From the NCBI GenBank assembly GCA_964612145.1, contig CAZTBP010000019.1:13451-77450 (forward strand): a stretch of DNA of 64,000 nucleotides, read 5' to 3'. Under the pieces are notes generated by a model. It saw nothing but the letters and a program-made list of their open reading frames with translations, ran no database searches and had not been told where the DNA came from. Origin of the DNA: JAGNLV01 sp964612145 (GTDB lineage Bacteria > Zixibacteria > MSB-5A5 > GN15 > FEB-12). Each line of letters begins with the position of its first letter. Position 1 is the stretch's first letter. The position numbers and the translations under genes were made by a program. Below are positions 43,160-51,495 of the stretch, piece after piece.

Positions 43160-44407
43160 ATGCCCATGAATGTTGAGATAATAACGATTGGCGATGAGCT
43201 GATTACCGGCCACCGGGTTGACACCAATTCCGCTTTTATTGCCCAGCAGCTCACGCGGCTCGGGCTGAATATTCGCTACAAGAGCTCGGTAGGCGATTCG
43301 CTTGAAGCGATGGAAGAGGCTTTCCGGCTGGCGCTCAAACGGGCCCAGATCGTGATCACGACCGGCGGGCTGGGACCGACCGATGATGACATCACGAAGA
43401 AGGCCATTGTCAAGGTATTCAAGCGCAATCTGATATTCCACGAGGAGGTCCTGACCGATATCAAAAAGCGCTACGCCGCGCGGGGAATCGAGATGCCGGC
43501 CATTAACCAGAACCAGGCGCTGTTGCCGCAGGGAGCCGCGATTTTTCCGAACAAGCACGGCTCGGCGGTAGGGATTTGCATGGCCGAGGAGGGGCGGGTG
43601 TTTATTGCGCTGCCGGGAGTGCCGTACGAGATGAAACAGATCCTTACCGATGAGGTGATTCCATACGTAAGAAATCTCAATGTCGGGCAGACGCTCGAGG
43701 TAGTCAGCCTGCGGACAACCGGAGCGGTAGAGTCGAAGCTGGCTGAGTTAATCGCTCCCGGGCTTAAACTTGAGCCGGGGGTTCGCCTGGCGTACCTGCC
43801 GTCGCCGTCGAGCATCGAACTGCGAGTGCTGGCGACCGCCGATTCAGCCGATGTGGCGAAAGAGAAAGTACAGGGCGTGGTTAAATACCTCGAGACGGCG
43901 GTCGGGAAGTATATTTTCGGCCGCGGCGACGACACGCTTGAGGCGGTGGTCGGACAGTTGCTGAGCGATAACGACCGCACGTTGTCGGTGGCCGAATCCT
44001 GCACCGGCGGCGGGCTGGGCGAGCTTATCACGGCGGTGCCGGGCTCTTCGAAGTACTTCCTTGGGGGGATCATTTCTTACTCCAACACTGCTAAAATCAA
44101 CCAGCTCGGTGTCGACCCGAAGACTATCGAGCAGCACGGTGCTGTGAGCGAAGAGTGCGCGGTGGCGATGGCCTCCGGCTGCCGCGAGCGGTTTGAATCG
44201 GATTATGCTCTATCGATAACCGGGGTTGCCGGACCCGACGGCGGCTCGGATAAAAAACCGGTCGGGACGACCTGGGTCGGGTTTTCCTCGCTGCACGATA
44301 CGTACGCGCGGCAATTCAATTTTGGTACCCTTCGCGAAAATGTCCGGGAGCGAGCGATGTACGCCGCCCTGGAGATGCTGCGCCGGGATATTCTGGACAT
44401 TTCGTAA
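43160..44407 (+). CDS. cinA: CinA (competence/damage-inducible protein, NMN amidase)
   Basis: A two-domain protein. The N-terminal MoaB/Mog-like domain (about 1-170), with G-D-E-L-I-T-G and T-T-G-G-L-G-P-T-D-D-D, is an ADP-ribose pyrophosphatase in studied homologues. The C-terminal PncC-type nicotinamide-nucleotide amidohydrolase (about 255-415) has S-V-A-E-S-C-T-G-G and G-V-A-G-P-D-G-G. It takes part in pyridine-nucleotide salvage. Two ATGs, at 43160 and 43166, are possible; either gives the family start M-N-V-E-I-I-T-I. Its stop overlaps the thpR start by one base. Confidence 0.93.
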   Translation: MPMNVEIITIGDELITGHRVDTNSAFIAQQLTRLGLNIRYKSSVGDSLEAMEEAFRLALKRAQIVITTGGLGPTDDDITKKAIVKVFKRNLIFHEEVLTDIKKRYAARGIEMPAINQNQALLPQGAAIFPNKHGSAVGICMAEEGRVFIALPGVPYEMKQILTDEVIPYVRNLNVGQTLEVVSLRTTGAVESKLAELIAPGLKLEPGVRLAYLPSPSSIELRVLATADSADVAKEKVQGVVKYLETAVGKYIFGRGDDTLEAVVGQLLSDNDRTLSVAESCTGGGLGELITAVPGSSKYFLGGIISYSNTAKINQLGVDPKTIEQHGAVSEECAVAMASGCRERFESDYALSITGVAGPDGGSDKKPVGTTWVGFSSLHDTYARQFNFGTLRENVRERAMYAALEMLRRDILDIS

Positions 44408-44985
44408 TGCGTTTGTTTATTGCCCTGCCGCTGCCGCAGGAAGTCGAAACAAAGCTTGGCGAGTTAACCACGGAGTTTAAGGAACGAGGTGGCCGGGTGC
44501 GCTGGGTTCGACCGGCGAATATCCATCTGACCGTGCGGTTTTTAGGTGATACTGAGGAGGACCGGGTCCCGAAGATTGTCGAGTTGATTGACAAAGTTGC
44601 CGGTGACTTTCCTGCGGTGGATGTTCTGCTGGACCGGCTGGGTGGATTTCCGAATTTGAAGCGTCCCCGGGTGCTGTGGGTGGGTCTGCGTGAGGATGAG
44701 CAGGTGCATGAACTGAGCAAGCTGGCCCGACAGGTTGAGCTTGGGGTGCGACGATTGCGATTTGAGAAGGAGAAGAAGGGGTTCAAACCACATTTGACGT
44801 TGGGACGGGTTAAGGATTCGCGAGGCTGTCGTGATCTGACTGAGTATATGGAGCAGTACACGTTTGAACCGTTGCCGGTGCATTTGGATCGGTTGGTGCT
44901 TTTTCAATCGACATTGACGCCGAAAGGCTCTGTTTATAAGAGACTCCACGAAGCGATGCTGGGCAAGGAGCGGTTCGGGGGGTAA
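44407..44985 (+). CDS. thpR: RNA 2',3'-cyclic phosphodiesterase
   Basis: A member of the 2H phosphoesterase superfamily, formerly called 2'-5' RNA ligase. The two catalytic H-x-T-x motifs are H-L-T-V near residue 39 and H-L-T-L near 121. The 192 aa are usual for the family. The start codon shares one base with the cinA stop (TAATG), indicating coupled translation in the pgsA-pgpA-cinA-thpR run. The physiological RNA substrate is unknown. Confidence 0.92.
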   Translation: MRLFIALPLPQEVETKLGELTTEFKERGGRVRWVRPANIHLTVRFLGDTEEDRVPKIVELIDKVAGDFPAVDVLLDRLGGFPNLKRPRVLWVGLREDEQVHELSKLARQVELGVRRLRFEKEKKGFKPHLTLGRVKDSRGCRDLTEYMEQYTFEPLPVHLDRLVLFQSTLTPKGSVYKRLHEAMLGKERFGG

Positions 44986-45048
44986 GTGCAAGGGGCCAGA
45001 CTTTTGATTATTACCATTCTATTTTTCCAAATTGCTTGAGATCCGATC

Positions 45049-45495
45049 ATGCGCCAGCCTGTCCAGGTCCTTGTATTTTGCTACCGTGAAACAGCTCGCG
45101 GCCGGGAGTACCTGATGCTGCACCGGAAACCGGAGGCGTGGGCGTTCTGGCAGCCGGTATCCGGGGGAGTCGAGGATGACGAGGATCTGCTGACAACGGC
45201 GCGTCGGGAGTTGAAGGAGGAAACCGGTTTCGACGCTGACGCGATTGAGGATCTGAAATACTGTTATTATATCCCGGTGGCGCATGATTCGCAGTTGTCA
45301 CAGTCGGGAGTCGATGCGCTAATCCCGGTGAATTTGTTTGCAGTGAAGATTGAAGACGGACGCGATCCGGTGCTGGATGAGAACGAGCACGATGATTTTC
45401 GGTGGTGTTCGATAGAAATCGCCGACCGGCTGTTGTTCTGGCACAATGACCGGGAGTCGTTGCGTCAGGTGGAGGAGTGGGTTGACGGGCGATAG
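45049..45495 (+). CDS. Nudix hydrolase, possibly dATP/dihydroneopterin-triphosphate type
   Basis: A cytosolic pyrophosphohydrolase with a full Nudix box, G-x5-E-x7-R-E-L-K-E-E-T-G-F, spanning about residues 40-62. W-Q-P-V-S-G-G just before it and the size resemble NudB, which acts on dihydroneopterin triphosphate or dATP; the substrate is not proven. Its 3' end overlaps the convergent GNAT gene by 31 bases. Confidence 0.88.
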   Translation: MRQPVQVLVFCYRETARGREYLMLHRKPEAWAFWQPVSGGVEDDEDLLTTARRELKEETGFDADAIEDLKYCYYIPVAHDSQLSQSGVDALIPVNLFAVKIEDGRDPVLDENEHDDFRWCSIEIADRLLFWHNDRESLRQVEEWVDGR

Positions 45496-45992
45496 GTATC
45501 CAGTCGCATTTCGAATTCGATCTCGTCGCGCAGGGGGATGCCGTACTGGCCGATCGTGGGAATAACCGGCTTTAGTTTGCGGGAGTGTTCGAGCGCATTG
45601 ACGTGAATGGCGGCGATAGTAAAGCCGCGGCGATGGTAGAACCGGATGGCATCGAGGTTGTCGTTGGTTGTTATCAGCCAGAGGCGTTTTACGCCGCCGA
45701 CGTTGTGTAAGTGATCGATTACCGCGTCAAGCAGGGCGGTGCCTATCCCCCGGAATTTATCGAAGGCGTCGAGGGTGACGATCTCGCACTGGTCATCAAC
45801 AATTTCAAATGTCACCAGGCCGACTTTTTCGCCGTTGGGGTCGAGCGCGTAGTGGCCGTCGAGTTCGGCCGGGAAGAGTTTTCGTCCGCGGCTGACGACG
45901 AAGTCGGCACCCCAGGAGCGGGCGATACTGAGAACCCAGTCGCGGTCGTTGTCGGTGACGGGTCGGATGGTTATGGTAGTGGGTTCGGGCAT
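45465..45992 (-). CDS. GNAT-family N-acetyltransferase
   Basis: An acetyl-CoA-dependent acyltransferase of unknown substrate. Motif A, D-K-F-R-G-I-G-T-A-L-L-D, lies near residue 80, and N-L-D-A-I-R-F-Y-H-R-R-G-F near 113. The start was set at ATG 45992 (M-P-E-P-T-T-I-T-I-R-P); the 60 codons upstream in the open frame overlap the neighbouring intergenic strand and are Arg/Ser-rich, not protein-like. The C-terminus overlaps the Nudix gene tail. Confidence 0.85.
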   Translation of the reverse strand: MPEPTTITIRPVTDNDRDWVLSIARSWGADFVVSRGRKLFPAELDGHYALDPNGEKVGLVTFEIVDDQCEIVTLDAFDKFRGIGTALLDAVIDHLHNVGGVKRLWLITTNDNLDAIRFYHRRGFTIAAIHVNALEHSRKLKPVIPTIGQYGIPLRDEIEFEMRLDTYRPSTHSST

Positions 45993-46044
45993 GGCAGAAA
46001 GCAATGGCGTCAGGCAGGGGTGCCTGACGCCACGCATACTATGA

Positions 46045-46830
46045 TCAGTGGCCGGTGAACTCCGGCTTGCGTTTCTCCATGAACGCCTCGCAACCCTCGT
46101 TCTTGTCACCGGTACCGCAAATCTGGCCGAAACTAACTTTCTCCAGGTCGCAGCCGACTGACAGAGTGACATCGAGACCGCGGTTGATGCATTCCTTGGC
46201 GGTGGCGATGGCGATCGGCGCCTTGGAGCAAATCGCCTTGACTAGCTCTCTGGCTTTGTCTTTCAGTTCATCGTGCGGGTAGATCTCGTCGACGAGGCCG
46301 ATCCGTTTGGCCTCCTCGGCAGAGATCATTTCGCCGGTAAGAATCAGCTGCATCGCTTTGCCTCGGCCGACCAGGCGGGACAGCCGCTGGGTGCCGCCGA
46401 AGCCGGGGATGATGCCGAGATTGACCTCCGGCTGTCCGAATTTGGCTTTGTCCGAGGCCAGTCTGATGTCGCACGCCATCGCCAGCTCGCATCCGCCACC
46501 AAGCGCGAAGCCGTTTACGACGGCGATCACGGGCCGGGGGAAGTTCTGGATGGTTTTCATCAGGTACAGGCCGCGGGCGGAGAAGTCATTGCCGGAACGG
46601 ACGTTGAGTTCGGCGATTTCGGTGATGTCGGCCCCGGCCACGAACGCCTTTTCTCCGGCGCCGGTGATCACGACAGCCCGGATGTCGTCATCGGTCCAGT
46701 AGAAGCTGAACATTTGCTGCAGTTCGTTGACGGTGTCCTGGTTGAGCGCATTCAGGGCGCGCTCACGGTTGATCGTTACATACAGGCAGCCACCGTCTTT
46801 TTCCACGAGAATATTTTTGTACTCGGTCAT
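46045..46830 (-). CDS. crt: enoyl-CoA hydratase (crotonase)
   Basis: Hydrates short-chain enoyl-CoA, for example crotonyl-CoA to 3-hydroxybutyryl-CoA. The oxyanion-hole loops A-G-A-D-I-T and G-G-G-C-E-L-A are present, with catalytic Glu residues in G-G-C-E-L and Q-P-E-V-N-L-G. The P-G-F-G-G-T-Q-R-L-S-R motif follows. The 261 aa are typical of the crotonase family. It lies 38 bases downstream of hbd on the same strand, so they form a short operon opposite the divergent acyl-CoA dehydrogenase. Confidence 0.92.
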   Translation of the reverse strand: MTEYKNILVEKDGGCLYVTINRERALNALNQDTVNELQQMFSFYWTDDDIRAVVITGAGEKAFVAGADITEIAELNVRSGNDFSARGLYLMKTIQNFPRPVIAVVNGFALGGGCELAMACDIRLASDKAKFGQPEVNLGIIPGFGGTQRLSRLVGRGKAMQLILTGEMISAEEAKRIGLVDEIYPHDELKDKARELVKAICSKAPIAIATAKECINRGLDVTLSVGCDLEKVSFGQICGTGDKNEGCEAFMEKRKPEFTGH

Positions 46831-46868
46831 AACCTGTCCTCGCGTGTTATGAAATGTGTATTGATCGT

Positions 46869-47720
46869 TTACTTCTTGCTATAGTCATAGAATCCGCGAC
46901 CAGCTTTTTTGCCCAGGTAGCCGGCGTTGACCATCCGGCGCAGCAGCGGCGGGGCAGCGTAGTGCGAATCCTTGAACTCCTCGAACATGATGTCCGCGAT
47001 ATAGAGAATCGTATCCAGACCGATGAAGTCGGTCAGTGTCAGCGGGCCCATCGGGTGGCCGCAGCCGAGCATCATGCCGTTATCGATATCCTCCCTGGTT
47101 GCCAGGCCGCGCTCGTAGTGCTTGATGGCATCGAGCAGGTAGGGCACCAGCAGGACGTTGACGATGAACCCGGGCGAATCCTTGGCCGAAACGCAGGTCT
47201 TGCCGACGGATTCGGCGAATTTAAAGGCGGCATCGAAGGTGGCATCCGAGGTGTCGAGAGTCCGGACGACCTCGACGAGCTTCATTATCGGGACGGGGTT
47301 GAAAAAGTGCAGGCCGACAAACCGGTCCTGTCGGTCGGTCACGGCGGCCATGTCGCCGATTGAGAGTGATGAGGTGTTCGAGGCAAAGATCGTGTCTTTC
47401 TTGCAGATGCCGTCGAGCTGTTCATAGACCTTTTTCTTGATATCCATGTTCTCGATCACGGCTTCGCATACGATATCGCAGTCGGCGAGGTCTTCGAGTT
47501 TGGTGCTGCCCGTAATGTTGCCCAGGACTTTGTCCTTGAAGGCCTGGTCGGCCTTGCCTTTTTCGATCGCTTTATCGAGGGACCTGGTGATATATTTCAG
47601 GCCACGGTCAATCAGGTCCTGCGAGACCTCGACGGCGGTGATCTTGTAATCGGCGGCCGCGGCCACCTGTCCGATACCGGAGCCCATCTGGCCGAATCCT
47701 ACAATACCTACGTTCTTCAT
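46869..47720 (-). CDS. hbd: 3-hydroxybutyryl-CoA dehydrogenase
   Basis: An NAD(P)-dependent dehydrogenase interconverting acetoacetyl-CoA and 3-hydroxybutyryl-CoA. The Rossmann fingerprint G-F-G-Q-M-G-S-G-I-G starts at residue 8. The catalytic His is in G-L-H-F-F-N-P-V near 138, and D-S-P-G-F-I-V-N lies near 183. At 283 aa it is a stand-alone short-chain enzyme rather than a fused FadB. With crt and the acyl-CoA dehydrogenase it covers three steps of butyrate formation or beta-oxidation; no thiolase is in the window. Confidence 0.94.
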   Translation of the reverse strand: MKNVGIVGFGQMGSGIGQVAAAADYKITAVEVSQDLIDRGLKYITRSLDKAIEKGKADQAFKDKVLGNITGSTKLEDLADCDIVCEAVIENMDIKKKVYEQLDGICKKDTIFASNTSSLSIGDMAAVTDRQDRFVGLHFFNPVPIMKLVEVVRTLDTSDATFDAAFKFAESVGKTCVSAKDSPGFIVNVLLVPYLLDAIKHYERGLATREDIDNGMMLGCGHPMGPLTLTDFIGLDTILYIADIMFEEFKDSHYAAPPLLRRMVNAGYLGKKAGRGFYDYSKK

Positions 47721-47754
47721 GATGCATTCTCCTTTGCTTTATTCACACGTTATC

Positions 47755-48231
47755 TTACTGGACGAGTTTAATCATCCGCAGACCCTGCCCTTTGGGAGCG
47801 GTGCCGAGCAGTTCGAAACCGGCTTTGAGATAGCAGCCGAGGACTGTTTCGTCGTCTCCGTGGAAGTTCAGCATGACTTTGCGGACCCGTGGGCGGTGTG
47901 ACGCCCGGCTGAACAGCAGGTCGAGCATGAGGGTACCGTAGCCCCGGCCGCGTTTGACCGGGTCGACCACCAGGTGGCCGATTTCGGCACCCATTTCGAC
48001 CGGGCGATCCCATATCTCGCCGTAGGCCACGGGCTGACGTTCCGCCACGAGCAAATAGCTGGCGATATCGACTCGCTGCCATGATTCGACCAGGTCGTCC
48101 GGCGGCGGCCAGTCGCCCTCGCCGACCATATTGCGGTAGGTTTCCTCAGAATCTATCCAGGACATTACGCGCTGGGCAAATTCGCGCGTAAAGGGGACGA
48201 GATCGGCTTTAGCGTGGGTCGGTTCGGTCAC
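47755..48231 (-). CDS. GNAT-family N-acetyltransferase
   Basis: An acyltransferase of unknown substrate. The acetyl-CoA loop V-D-P-V-K-R-G-R-G-Y-G-T-L-M lies near residue 90 and Y-L-K-A-G-F-E-L-L-G near 133. The start was placed at GTG 48231, behind GGGAG 6 bases upstream; the open frame extends 19 codons further but lacks a ribosome site there. It lies 34 bases upstream of hbd on the same strand and may head the hbd-crt transcript. Confidence 0.82.
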   Translation of the reverse strand: MTEPTHAKADLVPFTREFAQRVMSWIDSEETYRNMVGEGDWPPPDDLVESWQRVDIASYLLVAERQPVAYGEIWDRPVEMGAEIGHLVVDPVKRGRGYGTLMLDLLFSRASHRPRVRKVMLNFHGDDETVLGCYLKAGFELLGTAPKGQGLRMIKLVQ

Positions 48232-48387
48232 GAGACTCCCTGTTTGAAGACCGTTTCTGCGTCGTTTAAGACCAGCAATATAAGCCAAATCCGGAGGCCG
48301 GGCAACCGGGACCGGAAACGAAAAGCGGGTTCGAAATCTGTCCGGTTGGCGTCGGATTTAATGGCACAATAGTGTACTTTCATCGGT

Positions 48388-48421
48388 TTGACATTGCATA
48401 CCGGATACAGTATATATCCGG
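48388..48421 (+). promoter_or_regulatory. acyl-CoA dehydrogenase promoter with overlapping operator
   Basis: A perfect TTGACA (48388-48393), a 17-base spacer and TATATA (48411-48416). A perfect inverted repeat, CCGGATA (48401-48407), 7 bases, TATCCGG (48415-48421), covers the spacer and the -10 element. It probably binds a TetR/FadR-type repressor. Confidence 0.75.
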
Positions 48422-48463
48422 CTGAAACTCCGTATGCTGAATTCGTAAGGAGAATTGGGATCA

Positions 48464-49669
48464 ATGATAGATTTTACGTTCACCGAGAACCAGCTGGCCG
48501 TACGGGATATGGCCCGCGATATCGCACGCAAAGTCATCTCCCCTACGATAGCCGACTTTGACCGTAAGCAGGAAATGAATCCGGATCTACTTCCAGCTAT
48601 GAAAGACGCCAACTTGCTTGGTTTCTGTATACCTGAGCAATACGGCGGTCTGGGTATGGACTACATTTCGCTGGGGCTGGCCTCCGAGGAGTTGGAATAT
48701 GCCGACACGTCGGCCCGTGTAATTCTCTCGGTGCATATCGGCCTGTTTTCTCTGCCGGTGCTGACCTGGGCTAACGAGGAACAGAAGCAGAAATATCTTG
48801 TCCCGGCGGCCAAAGGCGATAAGATCGCGACTTTTGGGCTTACTGAACCGGCGGCCGGTTCTGATGCGGTCGGGATTCAGACAACGGCCGTTAAAGAAGG
48901 AGATCACTATATCCTCAACGGCGAGAAGATGTGGATTTCGCTGGCTGATGTCGCCGACCAGTTTCTGGTCTTTGCCTGGACTGATATGGAGAAGAAGAAG
49001 AACCGCGACCACAGCGGCCTCTCGGCGTTCATTGTCGAGAAGGCATTCGATGGTGTCACGACCGGTTCGATCCACGGCAAGCTGGGGGTGCGGGCCGGCA
49101 GTACCGGGTTTATCGCATTTTCCGATGTCAAAGTGCCGGTGGAAAATCTCATATACAAAGAAGGCGCCGGATTTAAGATTGCGATGTTTTGTCTGGATCA
49201 GGGTCGATATACGGTAGCAGCCGGATCCTGCGGGTTGATCAAGGCTTGCCGCGACGCCTCGGTCAACTACGCCATTGAGCGCAAGACGTTCGAGCAGGAG
49301 ATCGCGCAGCATCAGCTGGTCAAGCAGATGATCGCCAATATGGAAGCGGCGTATGAATACTGCTCATACCTCTGGATGAAAGCCGGGTGGTTGAAGAACC
49401 AGGCGAAGCGCTCAACAAAAGAGACGTCTCTGGCCAAGTGGATTGCCTGTCGCGAGGCGGAGCACTCCGCCGCCGAGGCGGTTCAGGTGTTTGGCGCCTA
49501 TGGCTTTTCGGATGAATACCCGGTCGAGAGGTTTTACCGCAACAGCAAGGGTGCCTCTATTTATGAGGGCACTCGCGAAATTCACACTCTCATGCAGGCG
49601 GATTATGCCCTTGGTTTCCGTAAGGATAAAGAGCTCGAGCACGATTTACCTGTGGTGGATCAGGAATAG
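48464..49669 (+). CDS. acyl-CoA dehydrogenase (short-chain, butyryl-CoA type)
   Basis: A FAD enzyme oxidising short-chain acyl-CoA, or reducing crotonyl-CoA with an electron-transfer flavoprotein. G-L-T-E-P-A-A-G-S-D near residue 125 contacts FAD and substrate. The catalytic Glu is in I-Y-E-G-T-R-E-I near 370. The 401-aa length is typical. The ATG at 48464 has AAGGAG 9 bases upstream. It is divergent from GNAT-hbd-crt, and its promoter is covered by a palindromic operator. An EtfB gene is 13 kb away. Confidence 0.93.
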   Translation: MIDFTFTENQLAVRDMARDIARKVISPTIADFDRKQEMNPDLLPAMKDANLLGFCIPEQYGGLGMDYISLGLASEELEYADTSARVILSVHIGLFSLPVLTWANEEQKQKYLVPAAKGDKIATFGLTEPAAGSDAVGIQTTAVKEGDHYILNGEKMWISLADVADQFLVFAWTDMEKKKNRDHSGLSAFIVEKAFDGVTTGSIHGKLGVRAGSTGFIAFSDVKVPVENLIYKEGAGFKIAMFCLDQGRYTVAAGSCGLIKACRDASVNYAIERKTFEQEIAQHQLVKQMIANMEAAYEYCSYLWMKAGWLKNQAKRSTKETSLAKWIACREAEHSAAEAVQVFGAYGFSDEYPVERFYRNSKGASIYEGTREIHTLMQADYALGFRKDKELEHDLPVVDQE

Positions 49670-49686
49670 CTGCAGAAGTTACAGGA

Positions 49687-51192
49687 TCAGACAGACCCGG
49701 TGGGACGATTTCTCACCGGGTTTTTTGTTTTTGGGGAGCCGGCCGGGACCGTTACGGTGAAGCGCGCACTTTTTCCGGGTTGGGAAGTCAGGGCAATCCG
49801 GCCGCCGTACAAATCGACAATCCGTCGGCAGATTGCCAGGCCAAGGCCGGTACCGGAAACCGATTTAGTGGTGAAGAACAGTTCGAATATCCGCTCCGCG
49901 GTATCGCTGTCTATACCGTGCCCGGAGTCCGATATCTCGATTGTTATGAAACCATTCTGATGGCGGGCGACGATTTCAATGTTTCGGTCGTCTTCATTGG
50001 CAACAGCATCGACTGAATTTCCCACCAGGTTGCCAAGGAGACTTGAGGCGTGGATACGGTTCATCTGCAGTGTCATGCCCTCGGGCACCTGAACCCTAAT
50101 GCTGATTTGTCGCGCCTTAACGGACGGAAATCCACTGAGGACCTCGCTGATGAACTCACGCAGCGGAATGGAGTGAACCTCCTCCTCGGCGGCAAGTTTG
50201 GCGAACTTTGAAATACTCTCCGTCATGCTCTTGGCCCGGCGTACGGCATCCTCGACCAGTTGTACAAGATGCGCGAAGCGGGCGCGGTCAATCTCGGCAT
50301 CGGACTCGATCAATTTCTTGAGTTTGTCGACAGAGATTGAGGCGGGATACAGCGCATTGTACACCTCGTGGGCGATACTTCCGGAGACAGTACCGATCGT
50401 TTCAGTTCTCTCCAACTGCCGCAGTCGCTCTTCGGCCTTCTTGTTGGCGTCGATATCGAGAAAGAGTCCGTACCATCGCACAGTGTGGGTATCAACCGGA
50501 TAGGCCCGCGCAATAGACCTGATCCACTTGTAGGAACCATCTTCGGTGCGCAGCCGGTACTCGACATCAACCGGCGTCGTTGAGCCCGTGTCAAACACGC
50601 CCGCGGCATCGAGGTGTTTGTAGTCCTCGGGGTGTATCAGCTCGATAAATTTCTCGGGGTGGTTGTCCAGAGAGGCTGCGAGATTTGGCCCAAGCAAGTC
50701 GTTCAGGCCTTTTCCGACATAGAGCATTTCCCGCCGCCGGCCATCGACCGAGTCGTAGTTATAAACACAGCCGGGTGTGTTTTCTATCATCGCCCGCAGC
50801 CATTGTTCGTTTCGGCGGAGGGCCTGTTCGGCTTCAAGTCTCGGAGTGACATCGCGAAAGATACCAAAGACCGCCCGGCGTCCCTCGATTTCCGTAATAC
50901 TGGTGGAGATCTCGGCGTTGATGTGATGACCGTCCTTGTGCCGCAACACCAATTCGTAGCGCGATGGCGGGTTGCCTCCGGACATTCGCTGGATCATCCG
51001 TTCTTTGAGTTGTGCTAAATCTTCTGCGGGCACAATATCGGACATGCCGAGATCCGCGAGTTCTTCAAGCGTATAGCCGGTCATGTCGGCCATTGCCTGA
51101 TTGACATACCGATGCCGTCCGGCTTCATCAACAATGATGATGCCGTCGTTCGCAGAATCGGCCAACTGCCGGAATGTATCCTGGTTCGCCAA
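49687..51192 (-). CDS. cytosolic PAS-PAS sensor histidine kinase
   Basis: A two-component sensor without membrane segments. PAS 1 spans about residues 5-120 (D-G-I-I-I-V-D-E-A-G-R, D-M-T-G-Y-T-L-E-E-L) and PAS 2 about 130-250 (V-E-Y-R-L-R-T-E-D-G-S-Y-K-W-I-R). The dimerisation H-box S-I-A-H-E-V-Y-N-A-L-Y-P follows near 285. The ATPase domain has an N box (N-L-V-G-N-S-V-D-A-V), D-S-G-H-G-I-D and G-T-G-L-G-L-A-I. No response regulator is adjacent, so it is an orphan. The start was set at TTG 51192, with GAGG 5 bases upstream; a GTG at 51210 is the alternative. Confidence 0.85.
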   Translation of the reverse strand: MANQDTFRQLADSANDGIIIVDEAGRHRYVNQAMADMTGYTLEELADLGMSDIVPAEDLAQLKERMIQRMSGGNPPSRYELVLRHKDGHHINAEISTSITEIEGRRAVFGIFRDVTPRLEAEQALRRNEQWLRAMIENTPGCVYNYDSVDGRRREMLYVGKGLNDLLGPNLAASLDNHPEKFIELIHPEDYKHLDAAGVFDTGSTTPVDVEYRLRTEDGSYKWIRSIARAYPVDTHTVRWYGLFLDIDANKKAEERLRQLERTETIGTVSGSIAHEVYNALYPASISVDKLKKLIESDAEIDRARFAHLVQLVEDAVRRAKSMTESISKFAKLAAEEEVHSIPLREFISEVLSGFPSVKARQISIRVQVPEGMTLQMNRIHASSLLGNLVGNSVDAVANEDDRNIEIVARHQNGFITIEISDSGHGIDSDTAERIFELFFTTKSVSGTGLGLAICRRIVDLYGGRIALTSQPGKSARFTVTVPAGSPKTKNPVRNRPTGSV

Positions 51193-51197
51193 AATTA

Positions 51198-51219
51198 CCT
51201 CAATTCCCACAAATTGAGG
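51198..51219 (-). promoter_or_regulatory. hairpin sequestering the kinase ribosome site
   Basis: CCTCAATT (51198-51205), 6 bases, AATTGAGG (51212-51219) form a perfect 8-bp inverted repeat. In the minus-strand RNA the 3' arm contains the GAGG Shine-Dalgarno of the TTG start, so folding would mask it. The alternative GTG start would lie in the loop. Confidence 0.5.
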
Positions 51220-51441
51220 CGGACATGGATGAAAACGTGCGGGAGACCCTCCTCAGTCCCTGCATTATCACCACTCACACCTTCCTTGAGAAATATACCA
51301 CACAGGCCGGGAATCACCAATGAAAATCGATGGCTATTTCGGTCACTTTCTTCGAATAGTAACCTAACTTATCCACAAATGTCGGTGGGTCCTGCCGCAG
51401 GGTGCAGCGGTTCATGAGTTTTTTAGTACGGTGCAACAAGA

Positions 51442-51463
51442 AACGGCGCTCGAAAGCGCCGTT
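51442..51463 (-). terminator. terminator of the glmM-glmS operon
   Basis: AACGGCGCT, tetraloop, AGCGCCGTT form a perfect 9-bp stem 33 bases past the glmS stop, followed on the minus strand by TCTTGTT. Confidence 0.7.
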
Positions 51464-51495
51464 CAGCAGTAAATTCTCAATCGACGTGTACTTTA

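Noticed and set aside
45993..46172. N-terminal extension of the GNAT protein
   Set aside because: The 60 extra codons are Arg/Ser-rich, precede a family-like start and lie between genes; ATG 45992 is preferred.
51369..51377. Perfect DnaA box TTATCCACA
   Set aside because: A single 9-mer is expected about once in such a length by chance; no cluster, AT-rich unwinding element or dnaA gene nearby.
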